Positions 1 through 10,889 of a stretch of 36,631 nt of DNA are shown here, piece by piece (the first letter of the stretch is position 1; the number at the start of each line of letters is the position of its first letter). Source of the stretch: Saccoglossus kowalevskii (lineage: Eukaryota; Hemichordata; Enteropneusta; Harrimaniidae). The notes below the pieces were generated by a model that was given only the letters and a program-made list of their open reading frames with translations, had not been told where the DNA came from and searched no databases. Where the stretch lies: contig NW_003146296.1 of the NCBI RefSeq assembly GCF_000003605.2, positions 204,642 to 241,272 on the forward strand, read 5' to 3'. The position numbers were made by a program, and so were the translations under genes.

Positions 1-1170
1 TTGGTCTATGTCAGATTCAGTCAACTTCAATTGGTCTATGTGAGATTCAGTCAACTTTATTTGGTTCAAGTCAGATTCAGACAACTTCAACTGGTCCATA
101 TCAGATTTAGTCAACTTCAACTGGTCCATGTCAGATTTAGTCAACTTCAATTGGTCCATGTCAGATTCAGTCAATTTCAACTGGTCCATGTCAGATTCAG
201 TCAACTTCAACTGGTCCATGTCAAATTCAGTGAACGTGATCTGGTCCATGTCAGATTCAGTCAACTTCAACTGGTCCATGTAAAATTCAGTGAATGTGAA
301 CTGGTCAACGTCAGATTCAGTCACCTTCAACTGGACCATGTCAGATTAGGTCAACTTCAACTGGTCCATGTCAGATTCACTCAATTTCAACTGGTCCATT
401 TCATTTTCAGTTACCTTCAACTGGTCAATGACAGATTCAGACAACTTCAATTGGTTCATGTCAGATTCAGTCAACTTCAATTGGTTCATGTCAGATTCAG
501 TCAACTTCAATTGGTTCATGTCAGATTCAGTCATCTTTAACTGGACTATATCAGATTCAGACAACTTCAATTGGTCCATGTCAAATTAAGTTAACATGAT
601 CTGGTCCATGTCAGATTCAGACAACTTCAACTGGTCCATATCAGATTTAGTCAACTTCAACTGGTCCATGTCAGATTCAGTCAACTTCAACTGGTCCATA
701 TCAGATTCAGTCAACTTCAACTGGTCCATGTCAAATTCAGTGAACGTGATCTGGTCCATGTCAGATTCAGTCAACTTCAACTGGACCATGTCAGATTTAG
801 ACAACTTCAATTGGTCCATGTCAGATTCAGTCAACTTCAACTGGTCCATGTCAAATTCAGTGAATGTGAACTGGTCAACGTCAGATTCAGTCACCTTCAA
901 CTGGACCATGTCAGATTAGGTCAACTTCAACTGGTCCATGTCAGATTCACTCAATTTCAACTGGTCCATTTCATTTTCAGTTACCTTCAACTGGTCAATG
1001 ACAGATTCAGACAACTTCAACTGGTCCATATCAGATTCAGTCAACTTCAACTGGACCATGTCAGATTCAGTCAACTTCAACTGGTCCATGTCAGATTCAG
1101 TCAACTTCAACTGGTCCATGTCAGATTCAGTGAAATTCAATTGGTTCATGTCAGATTCAATCAACTTCAA
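1..1170. repeat. 30-bp minisatellite, 39 units, truncated by the window edge
   Basis: The segment is a head-to-tail array with the consensus unit CTGGTCCATG-TCAGATTCAG-TCAACTTCAA. Every unit starts at 1, 31, 61 and so on, so all 39 visible copies stay in register without an insertion or deletion. Array homology stops at about 1170; the left end is cut off by the window. Because 30 is a multiple of 3 and the unit has no stop, long open frames appear on both strands. These would encode ten-residue repeats such as LVHVRFSQLQ (+), WSMSDSVNFN (+) or MDQLKLTESD (-). Each frame is broken by stops in some units. In the MDQLKLTESD frame the stops are TTA triplets at 346, 586 and 916. I therefore call it a repeat and not a gene, although an exon of a repetitive protein on one strand cannot be excluded. 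Confidence 0.97.
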
Positions 1171-1905
1171 CATATCTAACAATGTGTTGCTGGTCAAAAC
1201 ACACTGCATTAACTTTGTTTATTGGCATTCAATAATGGTATAAATTTTATTTCAAGACACTAAGTACATGTATTACAAAAAAAATCTACTTTATTCTTGA
1301 CCCCCACAAAATATTACTGCATGTGTTGGCTCATACATATCTCAAATGCACAGTCTGAGAAATTCACTCATGTAATAGCTATATGCATTTTTTGGGGTTG
1401 ATACCCATACATCTGTCACCAGAAGGTTAAGGTAATTTAAGACAATGTCTTGCATTATATTTTGATCATAAAAACAATTTCCCACCAATCATTGGTAAAT
1501 AAAACACAGTATAAACGAAAACTAAAAAAGTCTAACAAAAATCTAAAAAAGTTAACCGCTTCATTTGCACAATCCCCATGCATATATGGCAAACTATTCT
1601 GCAGGTTGTAACAGTTACATAAAAACACAGAAGCAAAATATATGCAATAAAATACTTATATACATATTTTATATCAGCTATGCTCACACAGTGATGGTAA
1701 CCATTTCTGAATTTGACTGGTGAGTTTCTTTATACACCAGTGACGGTAGCCATTACTGAATCAGAATGGTAAGACTCCAGTCACTGTTTATTTTGCAGTT
1801 ATTTTCTTTAGGCATCATTGTAGAAGGATGGCACAATATTATAAACGTAATACCAGTAATATATTCCACCTAAAATAGAAGTGCAAGTTTTTTATGTATT
1901 TCTTG
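1171..1905. other. AT-rich non-coding stretch with a 49-bp-spaced duplication
   Basis: No coding region is recognisable here. At 1689 and 1738 two imperfect copies of a segment of about 33 bp (starting CAGTGATGGTAACCATT and CAGTGACGGTAGCCATT) lie in direct orientation 49 bp apart. The rest is AT-rich unique sequence. Confidence 0.6.
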
Positions 1906-2117
1906 TACTGTGGAATACTTTATTTTCGCTGGAATAAATTTTCGCTGAAAAGGCTTTTTGGGCGTTTTGCTTGGAATTTATTTTCACTGATTTTTGATGA
2001 GCTTAATGTGAAATATAGGAAAAAAAGTATATTCGCTGGATTTTATTTTCACGGAATCATCCCTTCAGCGAAAATAGCGAAAATAAATTCCAAGCGAAAA
2101 TAAAGTATTCTACAGTA
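1906..2117 (+). mobile_element. Family A palindromic MITE-like element, copy 1 (full length)
   Basis: A non-autonomous element of 212 bp. The left end TACTGTGGAATACTTTATTT and the right end AAATAAAGTATTCTACAGTA form terminal inverted repeats. Inside, the motif GCGAAAATAAATTCCA and its complement recur, so the whole element is quasi-palindromic. The outermost TA on each side could be a duplicated TA target, as in Tc1/mariner-type MITEs; this is inferred. It carries no protein; a short open frame across it is a by-product. Seven more copies occur at 3.2, 8.2, 9.2, 10.1, 13.4, 16.7 and 24.6 kb. Confidence 0.9.
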
Positions 2118-3229
2118 TATTTTCTAATTTGGATCAAATGTACACCCAACATGTATGTTAAATTAGTGAATATTCTAAAGGTGTGGGTTCAGGGAATTAT
2201 TAGTGAGATAATTTATATCCCTCTATGGTTGAAACAAAACAAGAGATCTAACAAACAATAGAAAAATACTAAAAAACAGAAAATCATGTCTGGACATGTT
2301 TTGATATCAGTGATGAATTGGAAATAGACTCAGCATGCGGTGCTCGGAATGATTTGTTACTGGTTTACTCAGATTAGGACAGATTATCAAGAGGGTTAAC
2401 ACGGGTTATCGCTGATTACTTCCTCGCCGCAATGGTATCAATCTGTCAATACATCAGACAAACAGATGTAGGGTTGTCTGTATACATTGAAAAAGGTGAA
2501 GAAGGGAATGACATCATTTATTTATATAGAAATTCTGTCCAGAACTACACGAAGATATGTTTTAATTTTTGAAAATATTATTGAAATTTTAAGAGTAGAT
2601 TTCGTCTGAGGATGCTGTTCTATAAGGCGTACATTTCATCAAGTTTGACCTTTGGCGTACAAACCTGTGAATGGCATTTAAAAGTGCATGCAGCCTCAAG
2701 AACGCCAACATCAACGGTCACATGATCTGTAGTAGTCAGTCACATGATATATGATGTCATTAGTCACATGATCACTGTTGTGTATTATACAGCAGAATTC
2801 AATTGCGGTAGAATTCTATTATGTATTTCCGAGGCAATATTTCGAGTTGACTTTTGTTGTTCGGAGGCAAAACTAAAATAAAATGCATAGAATAATAAAA
2901 TGTTTCTTATCGTCATGTGCATCAGATTAAAATGGGTATGCATTTGTTTGAATATTTTGAAAAATCTACATCAAAATTCAACTTTCATGAAAATCAAAAT
3001 AAAAGCATAATTTTAATGACTCTTAAAATAGAAAAAAAAAAAAACGTGTCCACATCAATTTTAGAAATAAATAGATTTTTAAAGTTTTTTTCTTGGTCTA
3101 ATGACCATTAATTCAAGAATAATGTCTCAATTAAATTAAATATTTAGGCAAAACAATAACAATAATTTTAAGCATTTTTGTTAAAATGTAATAAAATGCA
3201 AAAAAAAAAGCTTCTATGAAAATTAAAAA
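2118..3229. other. Non-coding AT-rich stretch with three CACATG boxes
   Basis: No gene is recognisable. The 10-mer GTCACATGAT occurs three times in 56 bp, at 2717, 2739 and 2763. The remainder includes A/T homopolymer runs around 3032-3043 and an open frame (2917-3111) that is compositionally biased to K/N/I/F and looks spurious. Confidence 0.55.
2717..2772. promoter_or_regulatory. Triple GTCACATGAT E-box/M-box-like cluster
   Basis: Exact copies of GTCACATGAT start at 2717, 2739 and 2763, spaced 22 and 24 bp. The core TCACATGA is the M-box form of the E-box bound by MITF/TFE-type bHLH-ZIP factors. No gene is seen nearby, so the cluster may simply be a decayed short tandem repeat of about 23 bp. 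Confidence 0.3.
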
Positions 3230-3373
3230 TTTTGTCTGTTTTGTATGAAGTTTATTTCCTCTGTTTTTTGATGAGTTGAATGTAAAATAAAGAAAAAAAA
3301 TGTACATTCACTGGATTTTATTTTCACTGATTCATCATCTTATCCCAAGTGAAAATAAATTTACTTCACAGTA
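3230..3373 (+). mobile_element. Family A element, copy 2 (diverged, 5'-truncated)
   Basis: It matches the right two-thirds of family A: the TTTTGTATGAAGTTTATTT segment, the GATGAGTTGAATGTAAAATA segment and CTGGATTTTATTTTCACTG, ending in CACAGTA. The left terminal repeat is missing and several motif copies have lost their CpG (GCGAAAA became GTGAAAA), which indicates an old copy. Confidence 0.75.
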
Positions 3374-5402
3374 ATCAATAAATTGGGAACCGACTAAAAT
3401 TCCATAAATTACAAATACGATACAGGTATCATGCTATCGTATTATGTAATATGAATGCAGACATCCCATACTAATTATCTCAATTTAATTACAAATTGCT
3501 ATTTACAGTAAAATATGATTCCAAACACGGTCAAGAGAATATATTTAAAACTTGCGCAGTAAATTTAGATTATAAAGTCTCGGGCCTCACTGCACGAATG
3601 TCAGCCTGCTCTACTTTGTACACTTTACTTAATAAACAAAGTCCCGATCATGAAATCGTAAACAAAACTTGACTAAAATGCAGTATTTGAAAGTCCAACT
3701 TAGATATATACCCTAAGTTGTAAAATTAATAATTATGACATTAACAATGATTTAAATTTTTCCTGTTTGTTTAATAACCTATTCCTGGTGTATATCATGG
3801 TAAAGTTTGAATGTAATCTGCACGCACGGATTTAAGGGGAGGCACGCTACCCCCCCCCCCCCTTTACTAAATTTCTGGATCCGCCAGTGATCTGAGATAT
3901 GGCTTCATAACAGTATTTTTTTTTAATAATTTTAATCTGATCCGTAAAGCAAAAATATGCGAATGATAATCTTCTTTCATGCACGCCCAAAATCTGGTTC
4001 TAGAATTGCTTAATTTTGGTACACTGATCAATCACTAAGACATAGCAGATGCATATCCCCTCGTATATAATGTCTATCACAAAGATGGTAGGAAATTGGT
4101 AAATGAATGAAAGGAAACCGATAAGAACTAATGAATAATGGACACTACCAATTAAATGGCTTCTACAGCCAAACATGAGTGAAGCATGTTGGTCTTACGA
4201 TTCCGAGCTACATGTTTTATAACAATTTTATAAATTTACGGAATAACATTCGTGCCTTCATGAAATTCACAGTATATGGTTACTAAATAAAACTTCCATC
4301 AAGTTTTTCAGCACAGAATACAAGTTTTGCAAAAAAGTTTTATTAAATCAATTACTTTGACCGCAAGAAATAAAAAAATTGCAATAATGCAGTATGAGAC
4401 TCTGTTATGCTAATGATATAGCTATATTGGTCACATTGTAGCCATTGCTTCCTGTGATAACACTTTGTGTAATATTACACTATTTTGTTAACAAAACAAT
4501 GGTTCATACTGCAATAATGTTCTTTCTTGCAGTTACAGTAAATTTTTTAATTTTATTTATTTAATTTTTCAAACTTTTAGGATTTGTATTTCAGATTTCA
4601 ACCACCTAACATAAATTAATTTGATAAAATTATTTAATCACTGTTTAATTGACTGTAATATTTTCAATTTGTCATAATGTAGATTATAATCACAATGGAT
4701 TGTTTACATTTATTTGTTGACTTACTTTGTTAACCATGTACATGCATTTTTCTACTTACTTTGTTAACCTGAAGACCCTATAATAATCTACCATATATAC
4801 CTTCAGCCACTTTAAAATCAAAATGTCAGATTCAGTTTTGGTAGTTCCTAGCTGTAACTACCACAGTTGTCAAATAATACTCGATTCATGACGAAGCCTC
4901 ACAGGGGGGATATGACAAAACATTTTTCAATTGTTAGATGCATCTGGCCATACTATTATCAGTGTTCCTTATATACAAACTACTATTTGTTCACTTTTTG
5001 AGCAAAACTTCAGACTAAGGCATATATTGTAATTTGGTTCAATTTCACAAAAAAACAAATTTTTGTGAATTGTGCAAATGAGTGAAAATCATAAAATTTT
5101 GTAGCATACGACCAAAGACACTTTGGTACGACAGCGACTTTTGTGAAATTTTATCTTTACGAATAAAATTATTAAAAATGCAAAGATTCCTGGTAGTGAA
5201 AATTAAGCAGTTTCCTGTATTAATTCCACTGCCAAGACCACAATCTTCTTGTCTGTTTATTTTCAAAGCCACGTTTATCTCACAAGCTTTTAAAAAGTTT
5301 GGATCTGGTATATCTATTGTGTGACCTTTGACCCCCACAGTTCATGTCACATATATGTATATATATGTATCACCTAAACTACATGTGAAATTTTATTTTG
5401 AT
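3374..5402. other. AT-rich non-coding stretch
   Basis: No gene or structured repeat is recognised apart from a C13 run at 3850-3862. The overlapping open frames on both strands at 5045-5338 mirror each other and match no protein family I recognise. Confidence 0.5.
3850..3862. repeat. Poly-C tract (13 C)
   Basis: An uninterrupted run of 13 C in otherwise AT-rich DNA. Similar C or G tracts occur at 11755, 18463 and 26320. Confidence 0.95.
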
Positions 5403-5530
5403 ATTGTTATGTTATGTTATGTTGTGTTGTTATGTTAATGTTGTTATGTTATGTTAATGTTATGTGATGTTGTTTTGTTTTGTTGTGTGTTGTGTTGTGT
5501 TGTGTTGTGTTGTGTTGTGTTGTGTTGTGT
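5403..5530. repeat. TGTTR pentanucleotide microsatellite
   Basis: A graded array. The left part is a mixture of TGTTA and TGTTAATGT-like units. The right part is a nearly perfect (TGTTG)n run of roughly ten units up to 5530. The homogeneous right half suggests recent slippage expansion from an older mixed TGTTA/TGTTG tract. Confidence 0.95.
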
Positions 5531-7063
5531 CAAAATGTCTTGATCTATGTTCTCAAAACATTGTAGATTTTGGTCTCTCATCCCTACATACCATCACCCC
5601 TGTGAATAAATGGTAAGTTCCTAACATACAGAAATGGCTTCCAATAAAAATTGTATATTTGTATAGCTAAAGTACCATAAATGATTGTTTTGCAAAAAAA
5701 TTTGTTCAAACATGTTCATAACTGGTTGCTTTGTTGAAACAGAATTCTCATTCCAAATTTGATTTATTTCTTTTATAAAAAAATTTGAATAAAGTTTCTC
5801 CAGTTAAACAATGACAGAATGAAAGTCAGTTATTTTTTGGATTTACAAATTCTAAATTTAATCAGAAACTACATTTATTGGTTTGTCACTTTGTAAGCTC
5901 AAACTGTCATTTTTCTCATAACATGACGTAAACACTGTCCATTGACTGACCGAGCCAGAAAAATCTATTCATTTGTACAGGGTTATTTAAAATAGAATAT
6001 CACTATCTAAACTAAAAGTGTCATATTTCTGAATAACATTCTGAAATAGTTCCGTAAATTTAGATCTGGTGTTGTTTACACCATGCTCATTTACCATAAA
6101 AGAAAAAAAATTAGAAACAAAATTTTCAGTATCTTTGTCAAGAAATTGAGCAAAGAAATAAGACATACTTTGTTCATTAGTTCACAATTTAAATCCAAGC
6201 ATTATTAAAAAAAAAAAAGAGTAATAAATATTAATTCATGTGATAATAGTTTTTTAAAATAAAGTAGGTTTTAACACAATAAAAATTACTAAATGGCAGT
6301 TGATTTTCTATTTTTAATTGTGATTGATTGAATACAAAGATAAAGAACTAGAAAGTGAGTTTGGTTTCCATAACAACAGCATCATCTGATCATTATTAGT
6401 TTTTCAAACAGGTTATTGATCTGTACTTTTATACCACACCAAAATGCGGACAATGACTATAAATGAAAGAAAATAATTAGTTTCATGTGCAGGGGTCACA
6501 GAGGTCAGTCTTATTCCCATCTTTAAGCATAATTCATACATCATATACATTATGCATAGAAAAATTGACCACCTCATTGAAACTCCAGGGCTATTCTATT
6601 ATTTCTGAGGTTGAAGGCTAACTACACTGAGGGGTAAATAATAGTCCCTTTCAGTTCTAAGCCGACATCCCCGCAAGTATAAATGGTATATACCCAAAAG
6701 CTGGAGAATATTTGAATTTAGCTTGGAATTTAATTTTTTTTGAACCAAAACAATAACCTTTTTTGTTATTTATGACAAAACACAGAAAGTAAATGTGGCA
6801 GTTTTCTGAAAAATAAATTCCAGTAAACAGTAATATTTTCTTTGTTGGGAATTTCGATGATTTAAAAGTGTTTGTGAAGATAAAATTTCACGAAAGTCAC
6901 TGTTGACCCATGACCCCAGTGAAATGTCAACAGTCACAAAATTTCATGATTTTCACCGACACATGCAATTAAAGTTTTCACAATGATCCCCAGTATGTTG
7001 AAATCACTTCCCATGAAACTACATTTGAATGAATGTATCAAATTTATTGAAACCGTACTATTG
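5531..7063. other. AT-rich non-coding stretch
   Basis: I see no coding exon, RNA gene or clear repeat beyond short A/T runs. Confidence 0.5.
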
Positions 7064-7310
7064 TTATAATATGAGGTTATTACGAGGATACATCAAAGTA
7101 TGCACAAAAACAGTACAATGGGAGTATCGACCGACGCGCAGGGGAGGTCGATGCGATGGTGTACTGTCTGAGTGCATACTTTAAGGTATCCTCGTAATAA
7201 CCTTATTATTATACATCTTTTCCTTCCAAGGATACATCATGGGAATGCCGATCTAAAAATGTTTAGAACTGAATCAGCGAACTTCTTTGTGTGGAGTCCG
7301 GTCAAACTCT
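7064..7310 (+). mobile_element. Family D nested-hairpin element, copy 1
   Basis: Arms of about 50 bp at 7064-7115 and 7161-7214 are inverted repeats: GAGGTTATTACGAGGATAC on the left and GTATCCTCGTAATAACC on the right, continuing through TGCA and GTAC(TGT). Inside the loop a second, smaller inverted pair ATCGACC/GGTCGAT brackets a CpG-rich centre. Homology with copy 2 continues past the right arm to about 7310, through the ATACATCTTTTCC and CATCATGGGAAT motifs and a GTCCGGTC-like block. No open frame of a transposase is present, so it is probably non-autonomous. Confidence 0.8.
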
Positions 7311-8243
7311 GGTGGCAGCCATGTTTGTTTTTACTATTAGAGGATACTTACATGCGCAATCATTCTATATTTGGAATTTGCATTTCCTAATATGGTAGAA
7401 TGAAAATACCTAGTGCAATACAACAAAAATTATGGATGCTGTAACTTATGACGTTACAGTGACAGATGTATAATAATGATTTATAATCATCATATCCCCA
7501 CAAAAAAATTGCAAATTTTAAACGAAAAAAAAAAAAGTGCTAAAAAAACAAAAGGTTTTTATTTGGTCTTGATAAAAACATTATTGTGCAGAAGCATTGA
7601 AACCCCACTTACTTGTATAAATTACACAGGAAATAAAATAAATTGAGCTATTTTACTCATTGTTCCCTACTAGTTTATCTGCCTGGACATGAATAAAACT
7701 ATGAGCTTTTTTTTATTGAAATACTTGAATTATTTCCATTTTTACTCAGCGCATGCATCGACATGAAATACAACATTGCAACCACTTCTCCATCGATAAT
7801 TTTAATAAAGACTGAACCGAAGCCTTTGTAATTTACAACAAATTCAGTATAAATTTAGACACATAAGTAAAACATTTGAATGACATGATTTCAATCCCTG
7901 GGAGTGTACCTAGAAAGCAAAGACGATACATTAATAATTTTAACGACAAATATACCCAGTCTGAATTTACCAACATTTTTCCATGGACTTGCATCCAATA
8001 TCTCAATAAACTAAACACCAAGTGTGAACTGAACATTTAGTGTAAATCTTTATAAAATACTTCCTTGATTCCAGAGTAAACTTGTTTTTGATATCATGGA
8101 ATACGTACGTGACCAAAACAATCATTCTCGTCTGCATGCACGCTGTTCGCCGCTCTATAGTTACATAACTTCTACAAGAATTCAATATACTACACCAATA
8201 ATAACACAAACAAGATTTATATAACAGATACCAGAAAATAATT
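7311..8243. other. Non-coding stretch, possible tail of family D
   Basis: At 7463-7476 the motif AGATGTATAATAAT is the inverse of ATTATTATACATCT at 7205-7218, so the family D element may extend to about 7476. The rest is AT-rich sequence. Two minus-strand open frames at 7833-8209 overlap each other and show no family features. Confidence 0.4.
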
Positions 8244-8408
8244 TACACTGAAAAGACATTTTGACTGTTTTGTATGAAGTTTCTTTTCACTGATTTTTGA
8301 CGAGTTGAATGTAAAATATAAGAAAAAAGGGTATTTTCCTGCATTTTATTTTCACTGCTTTAGAAAATAAGTGAAAAAATATTCTCAATTGAAATTTTTT
8401 TTACAGTA
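8244..8408 (+). mobile_element. Family A element, copy 3 (diverged, 5'-truncated)
   Basis: It retains the internal TTTTGTATGAAGTTTCTTTTC, GACGAGTTGAATGTAAAATA and TTTTATTTTCACTG blocks and ends with TTACAGTA. The left terminus is missing and the right terminal repeat is strongly eroded. Confidence 0.75.
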
Positions 8409-8954
8409 TATGAGTACATTGTACTGTGGAACCAGAAAATAGTTTGTAACTCCATGATTGTACTTTGAATAAAACGGAATGAAATGAACTTGCAATTTTG
8501 ACAGATGCCATCATGTCATGGACATGTCACAACACCAGATTTGTTCCATTGTTTTGCTTTAGGACAGAGACCAGCCCTGACTTGCAGGTCAATGACTGAC
8601 CAGCATTGATCGAAACACGTCTATAACGCTTCACTGCATGAAATAAACAGAGCATCATGTTTTTACCATTTGTAATTGAACCGTACCTGCGGCTGGTGTC
8701 AACTAATAGCGTTATAAGACTAGAGTGAATTATGTAACTTGCTTTGATGGTATTTATACATTTTATCACCTTTCTCATCAATAAACATGGATCTTTTTTT
8801 TTCTCATAATAGTTTTAAAAAATTTGATCAAGACCCTATCACCGAAGGAAAATTGTGTCTTTTTGGTCCAAAATTAACGAAGAAAAATACATAATTGCAA
8901 AATTTTGCATTATTTTTTTTGGCGGAAAATTTATGACAAGTAGTATTCTTGTAG
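8409..8954. other. Non-coding stretch
   Basis: No supported gene. A minus-strand open frame at 8527-8781 has no recognisable domain and no clear splice context. Confidence 0.4.
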
Positions 8955-9130
8955 TACCGTAAAATCTGTATTAGAAGCCACATCCCTAATCGAAGCCACA
9001 CCCATTCTTTTTGAACAATTGAGACCTAAAAAATCACCGTTTCTCATATGCTCTAATAGAAATCGCATCCCCTCTGTTGCATTGTACCATTTTATTAGAA
9101 GCCGCGGCTTTTAATACAGATTTTACAGTA
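8955..9130 (+). mobile_element. Family C MITE-like element
   Basis: The left end TACCGTAAAATCTGTATTAG pairs with the right end CTTTTAATACAGATTTTACAGTA-type sequence as terminal inverted repeats of about 25 bp with two or so mismatches. The interior repeats GAAGCCACA-like motifs (around 8973, 8992 and, inverted, near the right end). The outer ends TAC(C/T)GTAAAAT match those of families A and B although the interior is unrelated. No coding capacity. Confidence 0.8.
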
Positions 9131-9184
9131 GTAGTATTTCGCCATATTTTGGCTAAACACACGATTCAGTGCAAATAAAAATTA

Positions 9185-9293
9185 AACGAATATTCCTCAT
9201 ATTATACATTGAAATCATCAAACATTCCATACAAAACACCCAAAAAAAAATCATCGAAAATTAATTCCAGCTAAAATAAAGTATTTTACAGTA
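9185..9293 (-). mobile_element. Family A element, copy 4 (half element)
   Basis: Only one half survives, in inverted orientation: CATTCCATACAAAACACCCAA, then AATTAATTCCAGCTAAAATA and the terminus GTATTTTACAGTA. Confidence 0.75.
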
Positions 9294-10130
9294 TCTTTGA
9301 TGTACAGTTGTTACATTTCCTTGTAATGCAATGAACAATGAGTAAAGTCAAATATTGACATAAAACAAAACTATAGTCAGTAGTTTTTTTTTAATCTGGC
9401 CACAGCTAATTATGCAGAATACTCCATAAATAAACTTATAGTGTATACCTAAAGAGAAGATAGTTTATTTCAGCAAACTGCATCATGGGATATCTCCAGG
9501 AGGTACCATATTGTTTGAAAGTAAACGTGTTTGTTTATTTGCAATCTAGTAAACCTACACATTTGTTGATTAAAACATGACTAAATCTGGATCATCCCCA
9601 ACCGCTTACAAATTTAATACTTCCTCTGAACAGAAGGATTCTTTATTTGTTTTGAAGATCAAACCAGATATCAACTTAATGACCAAATTATAAAATGAGA
9701 CACACTGCCACTGAGACACCGCATTCCGCTATAGGGGTGGAAGTGAATGAAAGATGGCAGGGGATCTGGGAATCAAGTTTGTTAATAAACTATAAATAAT
9801 AAATGATTATTACAAATAACTTTTCTCCTCACCACCTGTTCTAATAATATTCATATTCTCATCAAACCCTCTCACTGCATCACACACACCTCCCTCCCAC
9901 CCCACCTCCACACTAAAATAATGGTTGATTCTATCATCTTTTTTAGTTCTTCATTATTGCATGCTGTGCACTTATCCCAACTAATCAACTTAATTCCACA
10001 GCAGGGAATCGGCTAACTACCCCAGACTGGCTGCATCCTCCCCAGACAAGCTGTTTGATTGGCTGATCAATGTCATCTCTTAGTTTATACTATGAATACC
10101 GAAGGAATGTTATCTTTTCTGCTCACAGTC
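9294..10130. other. Non-coding stretch
   Basis: AT-rich sequence with a CA/CCTCC-rich patch at about 9880-9910. I see no gene. Confidence 0.45.
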
Positions 10131-10277
10131 CCCAGCAAATATACCTTTTTTTTTACTGTATTTTACATTCAAAAATAAAAAATCATCAAAAATCAGTGAA
10201 AATAAACGCCATACAAAACAGCCAAAAAGTCTTTTCAACGAAAACAAATTCCAGCTAAAATAAAGTATTTTACAGTA
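10131..10277 (-). mobile_element. Family A element, copy 5 (truncated)
   Basis: It begins inside the element at CCAGCAAATATACCTTTTTT and runs through ATCATCAAAAATCAGTGAAA and CCATACAAAACAGCCAAAAA to the terminus TATTTTACAGTA. The distal terminal repeat is absent. Open frames called on both strands here derive from the element and are not genes. Confidence 0.8.
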
Positions 10278-10889
10278 TTTAACAATTTGTATTAGTGATA
10301 CAAAAAATATTGGAAAGAAAACATTCTCCATTTTATAAAGATGAAGAACATCCAATCCCACTGGTTATAATATTTTGCTTTATTCTTTAAAACTATGGTA
10401 ATAAACAATAAATGCAATACAAAATCCTTTATCGCATTGTTAAAGATATATTTTGATTTTGTTGACTCTCTTATCTTGACATTTTTTAACAAGCTACGTC
10501 TTCAAAATTATTTATTCGAATAGCTGACCAACACTCTTTAACACTAATTGAGTACGCCGAAATGAAGCACTTTTCATTGCTAAATTGTTCAACAAAAAGT
10601 AACAGAGTTAATACGTCGGAGAAATGTTTGTCACATGATGAATATAATAGACCCCTCCAAAAAGACAAGTGATTTCTAATGACACCACTTTTCCTGTGTA
10701 AAATATACAAATCTTGCCAGACAAGTTGGAGTTGATTTATAATAGATCAAATTGAAGATTAAACATTAGAAATATATATTTTTTTTATTCACTTAGTTTT
10801 GCTGTCCAATTTTTATTCAATTTCACAAATAGTTCTAAAAACTTTTGCTGGCTTCAGTCACCATCCACAAAATTTTTAGTTCGCACTTT
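10278..10889. other. Non-coding stretch
   Basis: Overlapping minus-strand open frames (10292-10492, 10486-10710) have no recognisable domain; I do not support them as genes. Confidence 0.4.

Noticed and set aside
346-1243. Several open frames of 70-180 codons on both strands in the first 1.2 kb
   Set aside because: All are readings of the same 30-bp repeat; each frame has stops in some units and no flanking unique coding sequence supports a gene.
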